Shown in pieces: positions 1-7,614 of a stretch of 17,120 nt of DNA. The position numbers and the translations under genes are program-made. The number at the start of each line of letters is the position of its first letter. The stretch's first letter is position 1. The DNA is from Pseudolysinimonas_A sp041984585 (lineage in GTDB: Bacteria; Actinomycetota; Actinomycetes; Actinomycetales; Microbacteriaceae): contig JBHIXX010000045.1 of NCBI GenBank assembly GCA_041984585.1, positions 1-17,120 of the forward strand, written 5' to 3'. The notes beneath the pieces are model-generated. The model was not told the origin of the DNA. It worked only from the letters and a program-made list of their open reading frames with translations, and made no database searches.

Positions 1-498
1 GACCCCGCGCCCGCGGGCGAGGCGGACGAGGGTGTGGGCGTGCGCCTTCGCGGCGCCGTAGGGCGACACCGGAGCGATCGCGGTGGACTCGCTCTGCGGG
101 CTCGCCGCGGCGTGCCCGAAGATCTCCGCACTCGACGCGTGGACGAACCGCACCGGATGCCCGTCGGCGGTGAGCCGCGCCGCCGCGTCGAGCAGCGCGG
201 CGGTCGCCACCGCGATCGCCTGCGCGTAGTCCGCGCCGCGCTGCCACGACTCGGCGACGGAGGTCAGCCCGCCCAGGTGGAAGACCGCATCCGGGGCGAC
301 GTCGGCCACGACCCGGCCGAGCGCCTCACGGTCGAACAGGTCGGCGTCGTGCCGCGTGACGGCCGCATCCGTCTGCCACGGGGCGGACGCGTCACCCGGC
401 CGCACCGCCACGTGCAGGTCGACGCCCTCCGCGGCGAGGAGCTCGACGAGGTAGCTGCCGGTCTGCCCGGTGGCGCCGGTGACGAGGGCGGAGCGCAC
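1..498 (-). CDS. NAD(P)-dependent sugar-nucleotide epimerase/dehydratase (GDP-mannose dehydratase or GDP-4-keto-6-deoxymannose reductase type), partial
   Basis: This is an extended short-chain dehydrogenase/reductase acting on a nucleotide sugar in the cytoplasm; 166 codons are visible and the C-terminus lies beyond the window. Visible motifs are the Rossmann nucleotide-binding loop GATGQTG (residues 8-14), SSAEIFG carrying the catalytic Ser (about 122-128), and SPYGAAK with the Tyr-x3-Lys pair (145-151). I chose the GTG at 498 because it follows the gmd stop by 7 bases and the conserved beta-strand ALVTGATG starts three residues later. The gene is almost certainly cotranscribed with gmd. By that pairing, the likely role is reduction or epimerisation of GDP-4-keto-6-deoxymannose to GDP-rhamnose or a related sugar. 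The motifs resemble Gmd as much as Rmd, so the family is sure but the exact reaction is not. Confidence 0.8.
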   Translation of the reverse strand, partial: MRSALVTGATGQTGSYLVELLAAEGVDLHVAVRPGDASAPWQTDAAVTRHDADLFDREALGRVVADVAPDAVFHLGGLTSVAESWQRGADYAQAIAVATAALLDAAARLTADGHPVRFVHASSAEIFGHAAASPQSESTAIAPVSPYGAAKAHAHTLVRLARGRGV

Positions 499-505
499 CG
501 CGCCG

Positions 506-1489
506 TCAGGCCTCGCCGGCCGCGACGCGCTCGCGGTCGGCGTCGACCATCATCCGCACCAGGCTCGGGAAGTCGACGGCCGGCTTCCAGTCGAGCTGCT
601 CGCGGGCCTTCGTCGCGTCGCCGATGAGCAGGTCGACCTCTGCCGGGCGGAAGAACGCCGGGTCCTGGTAGACGTGCTTCTCCCAGTCGGCGATGCCGAC
701 GTGGTCGAACGCCACCTCGAGGTACTCCCGCACCGAGTGCGTCTCGCCGGTCGACACGACGTAGTCGTCGGCCTCGTCCTGCTGCAGCATCCGCCACATC
801 GCGTCGACGTAGTCGCCGGCGAACCCCCAGTCGCGCTGGGCGTCGAGGTTGCCGAGGGCGACCTGGTCCTGCTGCCCGGCGGCGATCTTCGCCACCGCGA
901 GGCTGATCTTGCGGGTGACGAACTCCGGTCCGCGCATCGGCGACTCGTGGTTGAACAGGATGCCGCTGGAGGCGTGCATGCCGTACGACTCGCGGTAGTT
1001 GATGGTCATGTAGTGCCCGAAGACCTTCGCGACGCCGTACGGCGAGCGCGGCCAGAGCAGCGTCGCCTCGCTCTGCGGCACCTGCTGCACCTTGCCGAAC
1101 ATCTCGGAGCTCGACGCCTGGTAGAAGCGCACCTTGGTCGGGTCGTCGTCGGAGTAGAGGCGCACGGCCTCGAGCGCGTTGAGCACGCCCTTGCCGGTCA
1201 CGTCGCTGGTGAGCGACGCGTTCTCCCACGAGTAGGCGACGAACGAGATCGCGCCGAGGTTGTACAGCTCGTCGGGCTGCGACTCCTTGAGCGCCCGCAC
1301 CAGGCTGGAGATGTCGAGCAGGTCGCCGGTGAGGATCTTGACGAACGGCAGCTCGCGGCGCAGGAACTCGATCTTCGGGTTGTTCTGCCCGCGCACGAGG
1401 CCGAAGACCTCGTAGCCCTTCTCGTGCAGCAGCTTGCTGAGGTAGTAGCCGTCCTGGCCGGTCACGCCGGTGATGAGGGCACGCTTCAT
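506..1489 (-). CDS. gmd: GDP-mannose 4,6-dehydratase
   Basis: This enzyme converts GDP-D-mannose to GDP-4-keto-6-deoxy-D-mannose, the precursor of GDP-rhamnose, GDP-fucose and related deoxysugars. The 327-residue product has the typical family length. Motifs are TGVTGQDGYYL (residues 8-18, NADP-binding glycine loop), NLGAISFVAYSWE (about 78-90, corresponding to the usual NLAAQSHV stretch), SSSEMFG (126-132), SPYGVAK (149-155, catalytic Tyr151 and Lys155), and NHESPMRG (about 180-187). The ATG at 1489 sits directly before the Rossmann strand and is preceded at about 9 bases by GGAG. The gene reads leftwards into a second SDR gene after a 7-base gap, so the two form a GDP-deoxyhexose pair. It is divergent from the secreted DUF4214 protein gene. 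Confidence 0.93.
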   Translation of the reverse strand: MKRALITGVTGQDGYYLSKLLHEKGYEVFGLVRGQNNPKIEFLRRELPFVKILTGDLLDISSLVRALKESQPDELYNLGAISFVAYSWENASLTSDVTGKGVLNALEAVRLYSDDDPTKVRFYQASSSEMFGKVQQVPQSEATLLWPRSPYGVAKVFGHYMTINYRESYGMHASSGILFNHESPMRGPEFVTRKISLAVAKIAAGQQDQVALGNLDAQRDWGFAGDYVDAMWRMLQQDEADDYVVSTGETHSVREYLEVAFDHVGIADWEKHVYQDPAFFRPAEVDLLIGDATKAREQLDWKPAVDFPSLVRMMVDADRERVAAGEA

Positions 1490-1549
1490 GGGTGTGGGGC
1501 TCCGCGCTCGATCCGCTCGTCCGGGCCGCGGCGGCCGACGGACCCCCCG

Positions 1550-1567
1550 AGCCTACCCCGGGGAGGC
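1550..1567 (-). promoter_or_regulatory. Candidate gmd promoter -10 with overlapping dyad
   Basis: On the minus strand TAGGCT (1555-1550) resembles an actinobacterial -10 hexamer and lies about 60 bases before the gmd ATG. It is inside a dyad at 1551-1567 whose arms, GCCT-A-CCCC and GGGGAGGC, pair with one bulged A. I see no TTGACA-like -35 at the usual distance. The dyad could be an operator, or only GC-rich background. This 206-base divergent spacer holds no gene. Confidence 0.3.
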
Positions 1568-1695
1568 GCGCCGCCCGGCCCCCGCTGGGGTCGCGGCCGC
1601 CTCGGACTGGGGGCGGGGCGCACGGGCCAAACCCTCGGAATTCCGGGGCGGGCGTGTCATCCTGGACGGGGGATGCCGGTCGAGAGGGGGCTGCG

Positions 1696-3360
1696 GTGAA
1701 CATCATCCGTGCCGTCGTCGCGACCGTGGGTGCGGTCGCGGTCGCGCTGGCGGGCGCCGTCGCCGTGGCGCCCGAGCGCGCCGAGGCTCTCACCGGAGGC
1801 GACTTCGACCCCGGCATGATCATCAGCGACTCGATCTTCTTCGACGAGGACACGATGACCGCGTCGTCGATCCAGGGCTTCCTCAACGGGAAGGTGTCGA
1901 GCTGTCGGGCCGGGTACACCTGCCTGAAGGACTACCGCGAGACGACCTGGACGCGCCCGGCCGACCCGATGTGCTCGACCTACACCGGCGCCGCGAACGA
2001 GACCGCCGCGACCATCATCTTCAAGGTCGCGCAGGCCTGTGGGATCAACCCTCAGGTGCTTCTCGTGACCCTGCAGAAGGAGCAGGGCCTCGTCACCCAT
2101 ACGTACCCCAGCTCGGGTCGCTTCCAACGAGCGATGGGGTACGGCTGCCCGGACACGGCACCGTGCAACACGGAGTTCTACGGGTTCTACAACCAGGTGT
2201 ACAAGGCGGCGTGGGCGTTCCAGCGCTACGGGATGCCCCCCGGAACCGGGCCGGGCACGCCGTACACCACGAACTACAGCTGGTTCCCGGTCGGGCACCC
2301 GATCGGCATCCTGTACCACCCGAACTCCGGATGCGGCCGCAAGACGGTCACGATCCAGAACAAGGCGACGGCGGCGCTCTACTACTACACGCCGTACACG
2401 CCGAACGGCGCCGCGCTCGCCAACCTGGGCGGAACCGGCGACAGCTGCTCGAGCTACGGCAACCGCAACTTCTGGTACTACTTCACGAACTGGTTCGGAT
2501 CGACCATCGAGCCGGTCGGGCTGCAGTTGTATGTCGGGCAGGTCTACATCGACGTGCTCGGTCGTGAGGCCGATCCGGGCGGGCTCGCCGGATGGGTCGA
2601 CGCCATCCAGCGCGGGATGCCGCGACAGATGGTGGCGGGGGGCTTTGTCGGCAGCCGGGAGTACCGCCTCTTGAAGATCGATGCTGCGTACTGGGAGGTA
2701 CTCGGACGAGAGCCGGACCCTGGCGGTCGCGCGAGCTGGCTGACAGCCACGTACCGGGGCGTCACGTCGGCCGATTCGATCTACCAGCTATTCCTCACGA
2801 CGCACGAGTTCTACGTCAACAGCGGCGGCACCGACGAGAAGTGGGTCAACGCGCTCTACGAACTGGTGATCGGCCGCAGCGCCTCGCCTTCGGAGCAGGC
2901 GTATTGGGCCGGGATGCGGCAACAGTACGGCCGGAGCGCGGTGGTGAACATCATCTACAACGCGTGGGAGACCCGGCGCGAGCGCGTCGACCTGGCCTAC
3001 CTCACCTACCTCCGGCGGCCCGCCACCGAGACCGAGAAGTCGTCGGGGGCGTCGTTCGCGCTGCAGCGCGGCTGGGCGGCCCTGCGCGCGTCGCTGCTGG
3101 GCGGTGCAGAGTATTGGGTGCTGACCCAGTCCGGACCGCATCCGCCGTATGCCCCGGAGACGGAGGGCGACGGGGGCACGACGTCCGAGCCGACACCCAC
3201 GCCTACCCCGACTCCGGAGCCCACCGGCACCCCGGGCCCGACCGCCACGGTCACCCCGACGCCGACCCCCACTGCTCCGGCCGGGCGACGGGTGCGACGG
3301 CCGGTCAGCGCACGCAGGCGGCCGCAGACGAACCGGACACGCGCCAGACGTCGACCGTGA
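1696..3360 (+). CDS. Secreted cell-surface protein with lysozyme-like N-domain, DUF4214-type repeats and Pro/Thr stalk
   Basis: I chose the GTG at 1696 because GAGAGGGGG lies 5 bases upstream and a signal peptide follows at once (hydrophobic residues 4-25, likely cleavage after AEA at 31); the open frame extends upstream to 1492. The product has 554 residues. Residues 32-270 form a Cys-rich domain (eight Cys at about 70-251) with LLVTLQKEQGLV around Glu129, reminiscent of the catalytic helix of lysozyme-like transglycosylases. Residues 278-475 carry DUF4214-type repeats, with LGREADPGG and LGREPDPGG about 49 residues apart and a more divergent third copy near IGRSASPSE. Residues 499-530 are a Pro/Thr-rich stalk, and 531-554 an Arg-rich tail. 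Similar actinobacterial proteins are often called hemagglutinin. Function is unknown; it may bind or remodel the wall or the glycan made by the neighbouring genes. The tail overlaps the convergent gene by 56 bp. Confidence 0.83.
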   Translation: MNIIRAVVATVGAVAVALAGAVAVAPERAEALTGGDFDPGMIISDSIFFDEDTMTASSIQGFLNGKVSSCRAGYTCLKDYRETTWTRPADPMCSTYTGAANETAATIIFKVAQACGINPQVLLVTLQKEQGLVTHTYPSSGRFQRAMGYGCPDTAPCNTEFYGFYNQVYKAAWAFQRYGMPPGTGPGTPYTTNYSWFPVGHPIGILYHPNSGCGRKTVTIQNKATAALYYYTPYTPNGAALANLGGTGDSCSSYGNRNFWYYFTNWFGSTIEPVGLQLYVGQVYIDVLGREADPGGLAGWVDAIQRGMPRQMVAGGFVGSREYRLLKIDAAYWEVLGREPDPGGRASWLTATYRGVTSADSIYQLFLTTHEFYVNSGGTDEKWVNALYELVIGRSASPSEQAYWAGMRQQYGRSAVVNIIYNAWETRRERVDLAYLTYLRRPATETEKSSGASFALQRGWAALRASLLGGAEYWVLTQSGPHPPYAPETEGDGGTTSEPTPTPTPTPEPTGTPGPTATVTPTPTPTAPAGRRVRRPVSARRRPQTNRTRARRRP

Positions 3361-5356
3361 ACTCGGCCCCCGTCCAGCCCGCGGTCGGCGGCTGCGACAG
3401 GATCGACAGCCGCCCCTCCTCAGTCGCGACGAGGTCGATCGCGATGCCGTCGGCGTCGACACGGTCATCGAGCGACGCCCCGCCGTTGCGGAGCTCGTAG
3501 ACCAGCACCTCGCCGGTCGTCGAGCAGCCGAGCGCTTCGGCGACCGCGGTCGCGTCGAGCACCTCGTCAGGCGAGAAGTCCGTCGCGCGCTCCGATACGC
3601 GCACCACTTCCAGCCCCGAGGTGTAGATCATCGGGCGGGCGAACGCCATGAAGGTATTCGGGAAGAAGAACCCGGGCACCTGCCGGTCGTCGGTCGCCGC
3701 CCACACGATCGGGGTGGCCGGATCGTCGACGTGACTCTCCAGGGCCATCTGGAAGCGGTACGCCCCCGCGAAGAAGGTGTCGCGCGCGACGAGCGCGAGC
3801 GCGGGGACCTGCGGGAGCACCAGGCCGGCCATCACGACCACCGCGAGCGGCGCGAGGACGCGCGGCGTCCTCAGGGGCGCGGCGGACGGACGCGCGAGCA
3901 ACGCGCGCCGGATCAGCTCGACCGCGAGCGCGGAGAGCACGAGCGCGGCCGGCAGGATCTCGCTCACGACGTAGCGGTCCCAGTAGATGTAGAACGAGTG
4001 CGCGAGGTGCGTCCGGGTGGTGTGCAGCGCGTAGAACAGCACGACCGTCGAGCCCGCGATCAGCGTCAGCATCGCGACCCGGCGCGGCACGCGCGGGCCG
4101 CTCGCCAGCACGAGCGCGACCACGACGCCGAGGCCGAGCCACGGCCCCATCCGGAGCAGGATGTCCCAGGTCGCGGCCCCGACCACCGCCGTCGCCGCGA
4201 CGCCGGAGGTGAAGACCGCCGCGGCGCCGATCAGCACGATCCGGGGTCCGACGCTCCGCGGGCGCGGCCGACGCGGCAACCGAGCCGCCAGGACGGCGAT
4301 CGCCACGACGACGAGCTCGGCGAGCACCAGCGCCGCGATCGCCCACGGCCCGGGGCGGGTGAACGGCTCGATGGCGGCGAATAGCGTCCCGGGGAGGATG
4401 CCCGAGAGCTGGTATTCGACGTAGTAGAAGCGGATCTCGGTGATCCCGTACCAGTACGCCAGCAGCGCGCCGGCGACGGTCGCGGCGAGCAGCGCCCACA
4501 ACCGCGGCGCGAGGTGGCGCCAGTCGCGGAGGACGAGAGCGGCGAGCGCCGCGACGCCGAGCGGGAGGAGCAGCATGGGCCCGGTCCCGCGCAGCAGCCC
4601 GAGCACGAGCATGAGCACCCCGGATGCCGCGATCCACGGGGCGGGGCGCACGGCCCGCAACGCGCCCAGGATCGTCAGCAGCCAGATCGTGAAGTAGGGC
4701 GCGTTGAGGGTCTCGCTCGCCGGGAAGGCCGAGTACCAGACCGCGTGCGCGTGCAGGGCGAGCACCGTGACGGCGGCCAGCACGATCCAGCGGTCGACCC
4801 GCACGGCGTGCAGGACGCGGGCGACCGCGACCAGCAGCACGAGCCCCGAGACCGCGAGCGGCGCCGTCGTCCACTCGGTGCCGAAGATCCAGCTCGATGC
4901 GCCGAAGAACCCGGGCAGCACGGGCGGCCAGGACGCGGTCAGCTCCCCGGTGCGGGCGAACTGGTTGCCCCAGTTGACGTACGCCCCCATGTCGCCGACC
5001 CAGGGCAAGAAGTTCACCACGTGGAGGCGCTGCGCGAGCGCGACGACGCCGACCACCGCTCCCGCGACGAGGAGGACGCCGGTCGCACGGTCGATCCGCG
5101 AGCGCGGCGGCAGGGCGGGACGCCGGACGATCACCGCGACGACCGCGGCGATCCACGCAGCCGCGGCCAGCACGGCGCCGGCCGGTCCGAGCCAGCCGAT
5201 CAGGGTGGGCACCAGCCCGATCACGACGAAGCCGGCGAGCACCGAGTCGGCGGTGAGCACCCCCCACGACCGGGTCCTGCTCACCAGCACCGCGAGCGGC
5301 GCGCCGAGCAGCGTGCCGACGAGCAGCGTCAGCAGCACGATCCCGAGCACGGTCAT
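3305..5356 (-). CDS. Polytopic membrane protein, probable GT-C-type glycosyltransferase
   Basis: This large integral membrane protein has about 12 hydrophobic segments filling most of the first 525 residues, followed by a soluble C-terminal part of about 150 residues that would face outward. The first sizeable loop contains WVGDMGAYVNWGNQFA, with an Asp near residue 122. GT-C enzymes, which use lipid-linked sugars outside the membrane, usually place the catalytic acid in such a loop, so the role is inferred from architecture and context. The ATG at 5356 is preferred because GGAGCGGG precedes it and the first membrane helix follows directly. A GTG at 5491 in the same frame would add 45 polar residues, giving 728, but lacks a clear ribosome binding site. 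It is divergent from the glycosyltransferase operon and convergent with the secreted protein gene. A polymerase or other glycan-handling membrane protein is an alternative. Confidence 0.82.
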   Translation of the reverse strand: MTVLGIVLLTLLVGTLLGAPLAVLVSRTRSWGVLTADSVLAGFVVIGLVPTLIGWLGPAGAVLAAAAWIAAVVAVIVRRPALPPRSRIDRATGVLLVAGAVVGVVALAQRLHVVNFLPWVGDMGAYVNWGNQFARTGELTASWPPVLPGFFGASSWIFGTEWTTAPLAVSGLVLLVAVARVLHAVRVDRWIVLAAVTVLALHAHAVWYSAFPASETLNAPYFTIWLLTILGALRAVRPAPWIAASGVLMLVLGLLRGTGPMLLLPLGVAALAALVLRDWRHLAPRLWALLAATVAGALLAYWYGITEIRFYYVEYQLSGILPGTLFAAIEPFTRPGPWAIAALVLAELVVVAIAVLAARLPRRPRPRSVGPRIVLIGAAAVFTSGVAATAVVGAATWDILLRMGPWLGLGVVVALVLASGPRVPRRVAMLTLIAGSTVVLFYALHTTRTHLAHSFYIYWDRYVVSEILPAALVLSALAVELIRRALLARPSAAPLRTPRVLAPLAVVVMAGLVLPQVPALALVARDTFFAGAYRFQMALESHVDDPATPIVWAATDDRQVPGFFFPNTFMAFARPMIYTSGLEVVRVSERATDFSPDEVLDATAVAEALGCSTTGEVLVYELRNGGASLDDRVDADGIAIDLVATEEGRLSILSQPPTAGWTGAEFTVDVWRVSGSSAAACVR

Positions 5357-5504
5357 CGAGCCCGCTCCGCTGCGGAGGACGGATGCGCGCGTCGTCGGGG
5401 CGGCTGTGACATCGGTGCGGTGGTCCCGTCTGGGCGGCGGTTCGGGGAGCTGCGGGACGTCGGCGGAGGCGCCCGCGGAGCCGGCCACCACTCTACGGCC
5501 CCGA

Positions 5505-5519
5505 CCCGGGGCTCCCGGG
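5505..5519. repeat. Paired CCCGGG palindromes in the divergent intergenic region
   Basis: Two CCCGGG hexamers are separated by GCT, so the 15 bases form an inverted repeat. It lies between the GT-C-like gene and the divergent glycosyltransferase operon. It may be an operator or chance in a GC-rich spacer. If the GT-C-like gene starts at the GTG 5491, it lies just upstream of that start. Confidence 0.3.
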
Positions 5520-5526
5520 CGGCGGG

Positions 5527-5548
5527 CATAATGGGAGGACGTCCCTCC
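5527..5548 (+). promoter_or_regulatory. Candidate promoter -10 and downstream dyad of the glycosyltransferase operon
   Basis: CATAAT at 5527-5532 is the only AT-rich hexamer upstream of the GTG at 5563 and would place the transcript start about 25 bases before it. It is followed by an imperfect dyad centred on GGACGTCC (5537-5544) with flanks GGGA and CTCC, lying just ahead of the GGAAGG ribosome binding site. No convincing -35 is visible. The dyad could be an operator. Confidence 0.35.
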
Positions 5549-5562
5549 GCCGGAAGGCGCCC

Positions 5563-6687
5563 GTGTCCCGCGCTCCCCTCGTCCTCCTCGACGCCACCGC
5601 CATCCCGGCGGACCTCGGCGGCGTCGGACGCTACATCGAGCACCTCGTCCCCGAACTCGACCGGGCGGGGGTGCCCCTGGTCATCGCCTGCCATCCGCGC
5701 GACGCGGAGTGGCTGTCCGACGCCGCGCCGGACGCGCGCGTGATCCCCATCCGTGCGGCGGCATCCCGGGCACGCCGCCTGCTGTGGGAGCAGCTCGGGC
5801 TCCCCGGGCTGCTGCGCCGGACCGGTGCCGCCGTGCTGCACTCCCCGCACTACACCTTCCCGCTGGCGGTGCGCCGCCCGACGGTCGTGACCCTGCACGA
5901 CGCCACCTTCTTCACCCATCCGGAGCTGCACTCGCGCCTCAAGCGCGTGTTCTTCCGCGGCTGGGTGCGGCGGGCGCTGCGGCGGGCCACGGTCTGCGTC
6001 GTGCCGAGCGCCGCGACCCGCGACGAGCTGGCCGCGCACGTCGACCCGCGGGCGGCGGCCTGCCGGGTGGTGCACCACGGCGTCGACACGGAGGCGTTCC
6101 GTCCGCCGACCGGCGCCGAGGTCGACGGCGCCCGCGCGCGGATCGGCGCGGACTGGATCGCGTTCCTCGGCACCATCGAGCCGCGCAAGAACGTCCCGGC
6201 GCTGGTCCGCGGGTTCCGTGCGGCGCGGGCCGCGCGTCCCGATGCGTTCGCCGACGTACGGCTCGCCCTCATCGGCGCCCGCGGCTGGGAGACCGGGCTC
6301 GACGGGCTGCTCGCGCCCGACGACGACGACGTGGTGCGGCTCGGCTACGTCGAGAAGGACGAGCTGCGGGCCTGGCTGGGCGGAGCGCTCGTGGTGGCGT
6401 ACCCCTCACTCGGCGAGGGCTTCGGGCTCCCCGTCGCCGAGGCGATGGCGTGCGGCGGCGTCGTGCTCACGACGCGGCGGCTGGCCCTCCCCGAGGTGGG
6501 CGGCGACGCGGTCGCGTACTGCGAGCCGGACGACGCCGCGATCGCCCGCGGGCTCACCGGGCTGGTGGGCGACCCGGTCCGCCGGGCAGCGCTCTCCGCC
6601 GCGGCCCGCGAGCGCGCAGCCGGGTTCACCTGGGCCGCGGCCGCCGCCGGGCACCGGGACGCCTACCTCGCGGCGGTGGCGACATGA
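5563..6687 (+). CDS. Glycosyltransferase family 4 (mannosyltransferase-like)
   Basis: This is a retaining, cytoplasmic GT-B-fold glycosyltransferase of 374 residues. The start is GTG, with GGAAGG 5 bases upstream. N-terminal domain: GGVGRY (19-24) is the glycine loop, and LHDATFF (111-117) is typical of the family. C-terminal donor domain: FLGTIEPRKN (201-210), and EGFGLPVAEAMACG (285-298) with the EX7E pair Glu285/Glu293. The pattern fits group-1 transferases adding mannose or a similar hexose to a lipid-linked glycan; donor and acceptor cannot be read from sequence. It is the first gene of the plus-strand operon, and its stop overlaps the next ATG in ATGA, suggesting translational coupling. 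Confidence 0.9.
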   Translation: MSRAPLVLLDATAIPADLGGVGRYIEHLVPELDRAGVPLVIACHPRDAEWLSDAAPDARVIPIRAAASRARRLLWEQLGLPGLLRRTGAAVLHSPHYTFPLAVRRPTVVTLHDATFFTHPELHSRLKRVFFRGWVRRALRRATVCVVPSAATRDELAAHVDPRAAACRVVHHGVDTEAFRPPTGAEVDGARARIGADWIAFLGTIEPRKNVPALVRGFRAARAARPDAFADVRLALIGARGWETGLDGLLAPDDDDVVRLGYVEKDELRAWLGGALVVAYPSLGEGFGLPVAEAMACGGVVLTTRRLALPEVGGDAVAYCEPDDAAIARGLTGLVGDPVRRAALSAAARERAAGFTWAAAAAGHRDAYLAAVAT

Positions 6688-7607
6688 GCGCGCCGCGCGA
6701 TCTCTCCGACGTGGGCGTCGTCGTCGTCACGTACTCCCCCGGTGACGAGTTCGACGGGTTCGTCGCGTCGCTCGACGCCGCCGCGCCCGGCATCCGCCTC
6801 GTGCTCAGCGACAACGGCTCGGTCGACGGCGTCCCGCAGCGCGTCGCGCGCGACCGCCCCGCGACGACGCTGCTCGTCGACGCCTCCAACCCCGGGTACG
6901 GCGCGGCCGTCAACGCCGGGGTTGCGGCCCTCCCCGCCTCGGTGGGCTGGATCCTGGTCTGCAATCCCGACCTCGTGCTTCGGCCGGGGACGATCGAGCG
7001 GCTGCGGGCGGTGCTCGAGGAGAACGACCGTATCGGCGCGACCGGACCGCGCATCGTCGACGTCAACGGCCGCGTCTACCCGTCGGCCCGGCGGCTGCCG
7101 TCCTTCCGCGACGGGGTGGGGCACGCGCTGCTCGCCCGCCGGTGGCCGGGCAACCCGTGGACGGCGCGCTACCAGCGCGCCGAGCTGTCGGCGACCGCCA
7201 CGCCGACCGACACCGGGTGGCTCTCGGGGTCCTGCCTGCTCGTGCGGCGCCGCGCGTTCGACGAGATCGGCGGATTCGACCCCGGCTACTTCATGTACTT
7301 CGAGGACGTCGACCTCGGCAAGCGTCTCGGCGAGGCCGGCTACCGCAGCGTCTACGTGCCCGACGTCTCCGTCGTGCACATCGGCGGCACGACCACCTCG
7401 AAGCACCCCGAACGGATGCTGCGCGCCCACCACGCGAGCACCTACCGCTACCTGACCAAGAAATACCCCCAGCCGTGGATGAAGCCCGCGCTGTGGGCGG
7501 TCCGCGGAGGGCTCGCGCTGCGCCTGCGCGCCGAGATCCGCCGGGCTCGGCGGGAGGCGGAGTCACGTACCATGGGGGCGGCTCCGAGCCGACCGGCCGG
7601 CCAGTGA
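6684..7607 (+). CDS. wbbL: WbbL-like dTDP-rhamnosyltransferase, GT2 family
   Basis: This inverting GT-A glycosyltransferase of 307 residues probably transfers L-rhamnose from dTDP-rhamnose onto a polyprenyl-diphosphate-GlcNAc acceptor. Motifs in order are VTYSPG (15-20), SDNGSVDG (42-49), CNPDLVL (93-99, in the DXD position), VYPSARRLPS (131-140), GNPWTARY (156-163), GWLSGSCLLVRR (178-189) and FMYFEDVDLG (203-212, catalytic acidic pair). From memory, the segments VYPSAR, GWLSGSCLLVRR and YFMY-EDVDLG also occur in the mycobacterial decaprenol-GlcNAc rhamnosyltransferase, which supports the specific name. The ATG at 6684 overlaps the previous stop by 4 bases. The rmlA and rmlC genes downstream would supply its donor. 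The exact acceptor in this organism is inferred. Confidence 0.85.
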   Translation: MSAPRDLSDVGVVVVTYSPGDEFDGFVASLDAAAPGIRLVLSDNGSVDGVPQRVARDRPATTLLVDASNPGYGAAVNAGVAALPASVGWILVCNPDLVLRPGTIERLRAVLEENDRIGATGPRIVDVNGRVYPSARRLPSFRDGVGHALLARRWPGNPWTARYQRAELSATATPTDTGWLSGSCLLVRRRAFDEIGGFDPGYFMYFEDVDLGKRLGEAGYRSVYVPDVSVVHIGGTTTSKHPERMLRAHHASTYRYLTKKYPQPWMKPALWAVRGGLALRLRAEIRRARREAESRTMGAAPSRPAGQ

Positions 7608-7614
7608 GGTGAAG

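Noticed and set aside
1492..1695. Upstream part of the open frame before the signal peptide of the secreted protein
   Set aside because: The 68 residues are Pro/Arg/Gly-rich spacer translation; a signal peptide and ribosome binding site mark the GTG at 1696.
264..1919. Long minus-strand open frame of 551 codons across gmd
   Set aside because: It lies in another frame over gmd and its neighbours, is rich in Arg, Ala and Pro as expected for a GC-rich shadow frame, and shows no motif.
3190..3285. Tandem-like repeat in DNA
   Set aside because: It is the coding sequence for the Pro/Thr stalk of the secreted protein, not a separate repeat or CRISPR array; there are no spacers of even length.
3149..4384. 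Plus-strand open frame of 411 codons opposite the GT-C-like gene
   Set aside because: Composition is Arg/His/Asp-rich with no hydrophobic core; the opposite strand encodes a coherent membrane protein.
5709..7607. Plus-strand frame of 632 codons that seems to fuse two glycosyltransferases
   Set aside because: Only its last part, from 6684, is the WbbL-like protein; the upstream portion is a shadow frame of the preceding GT4 gene.
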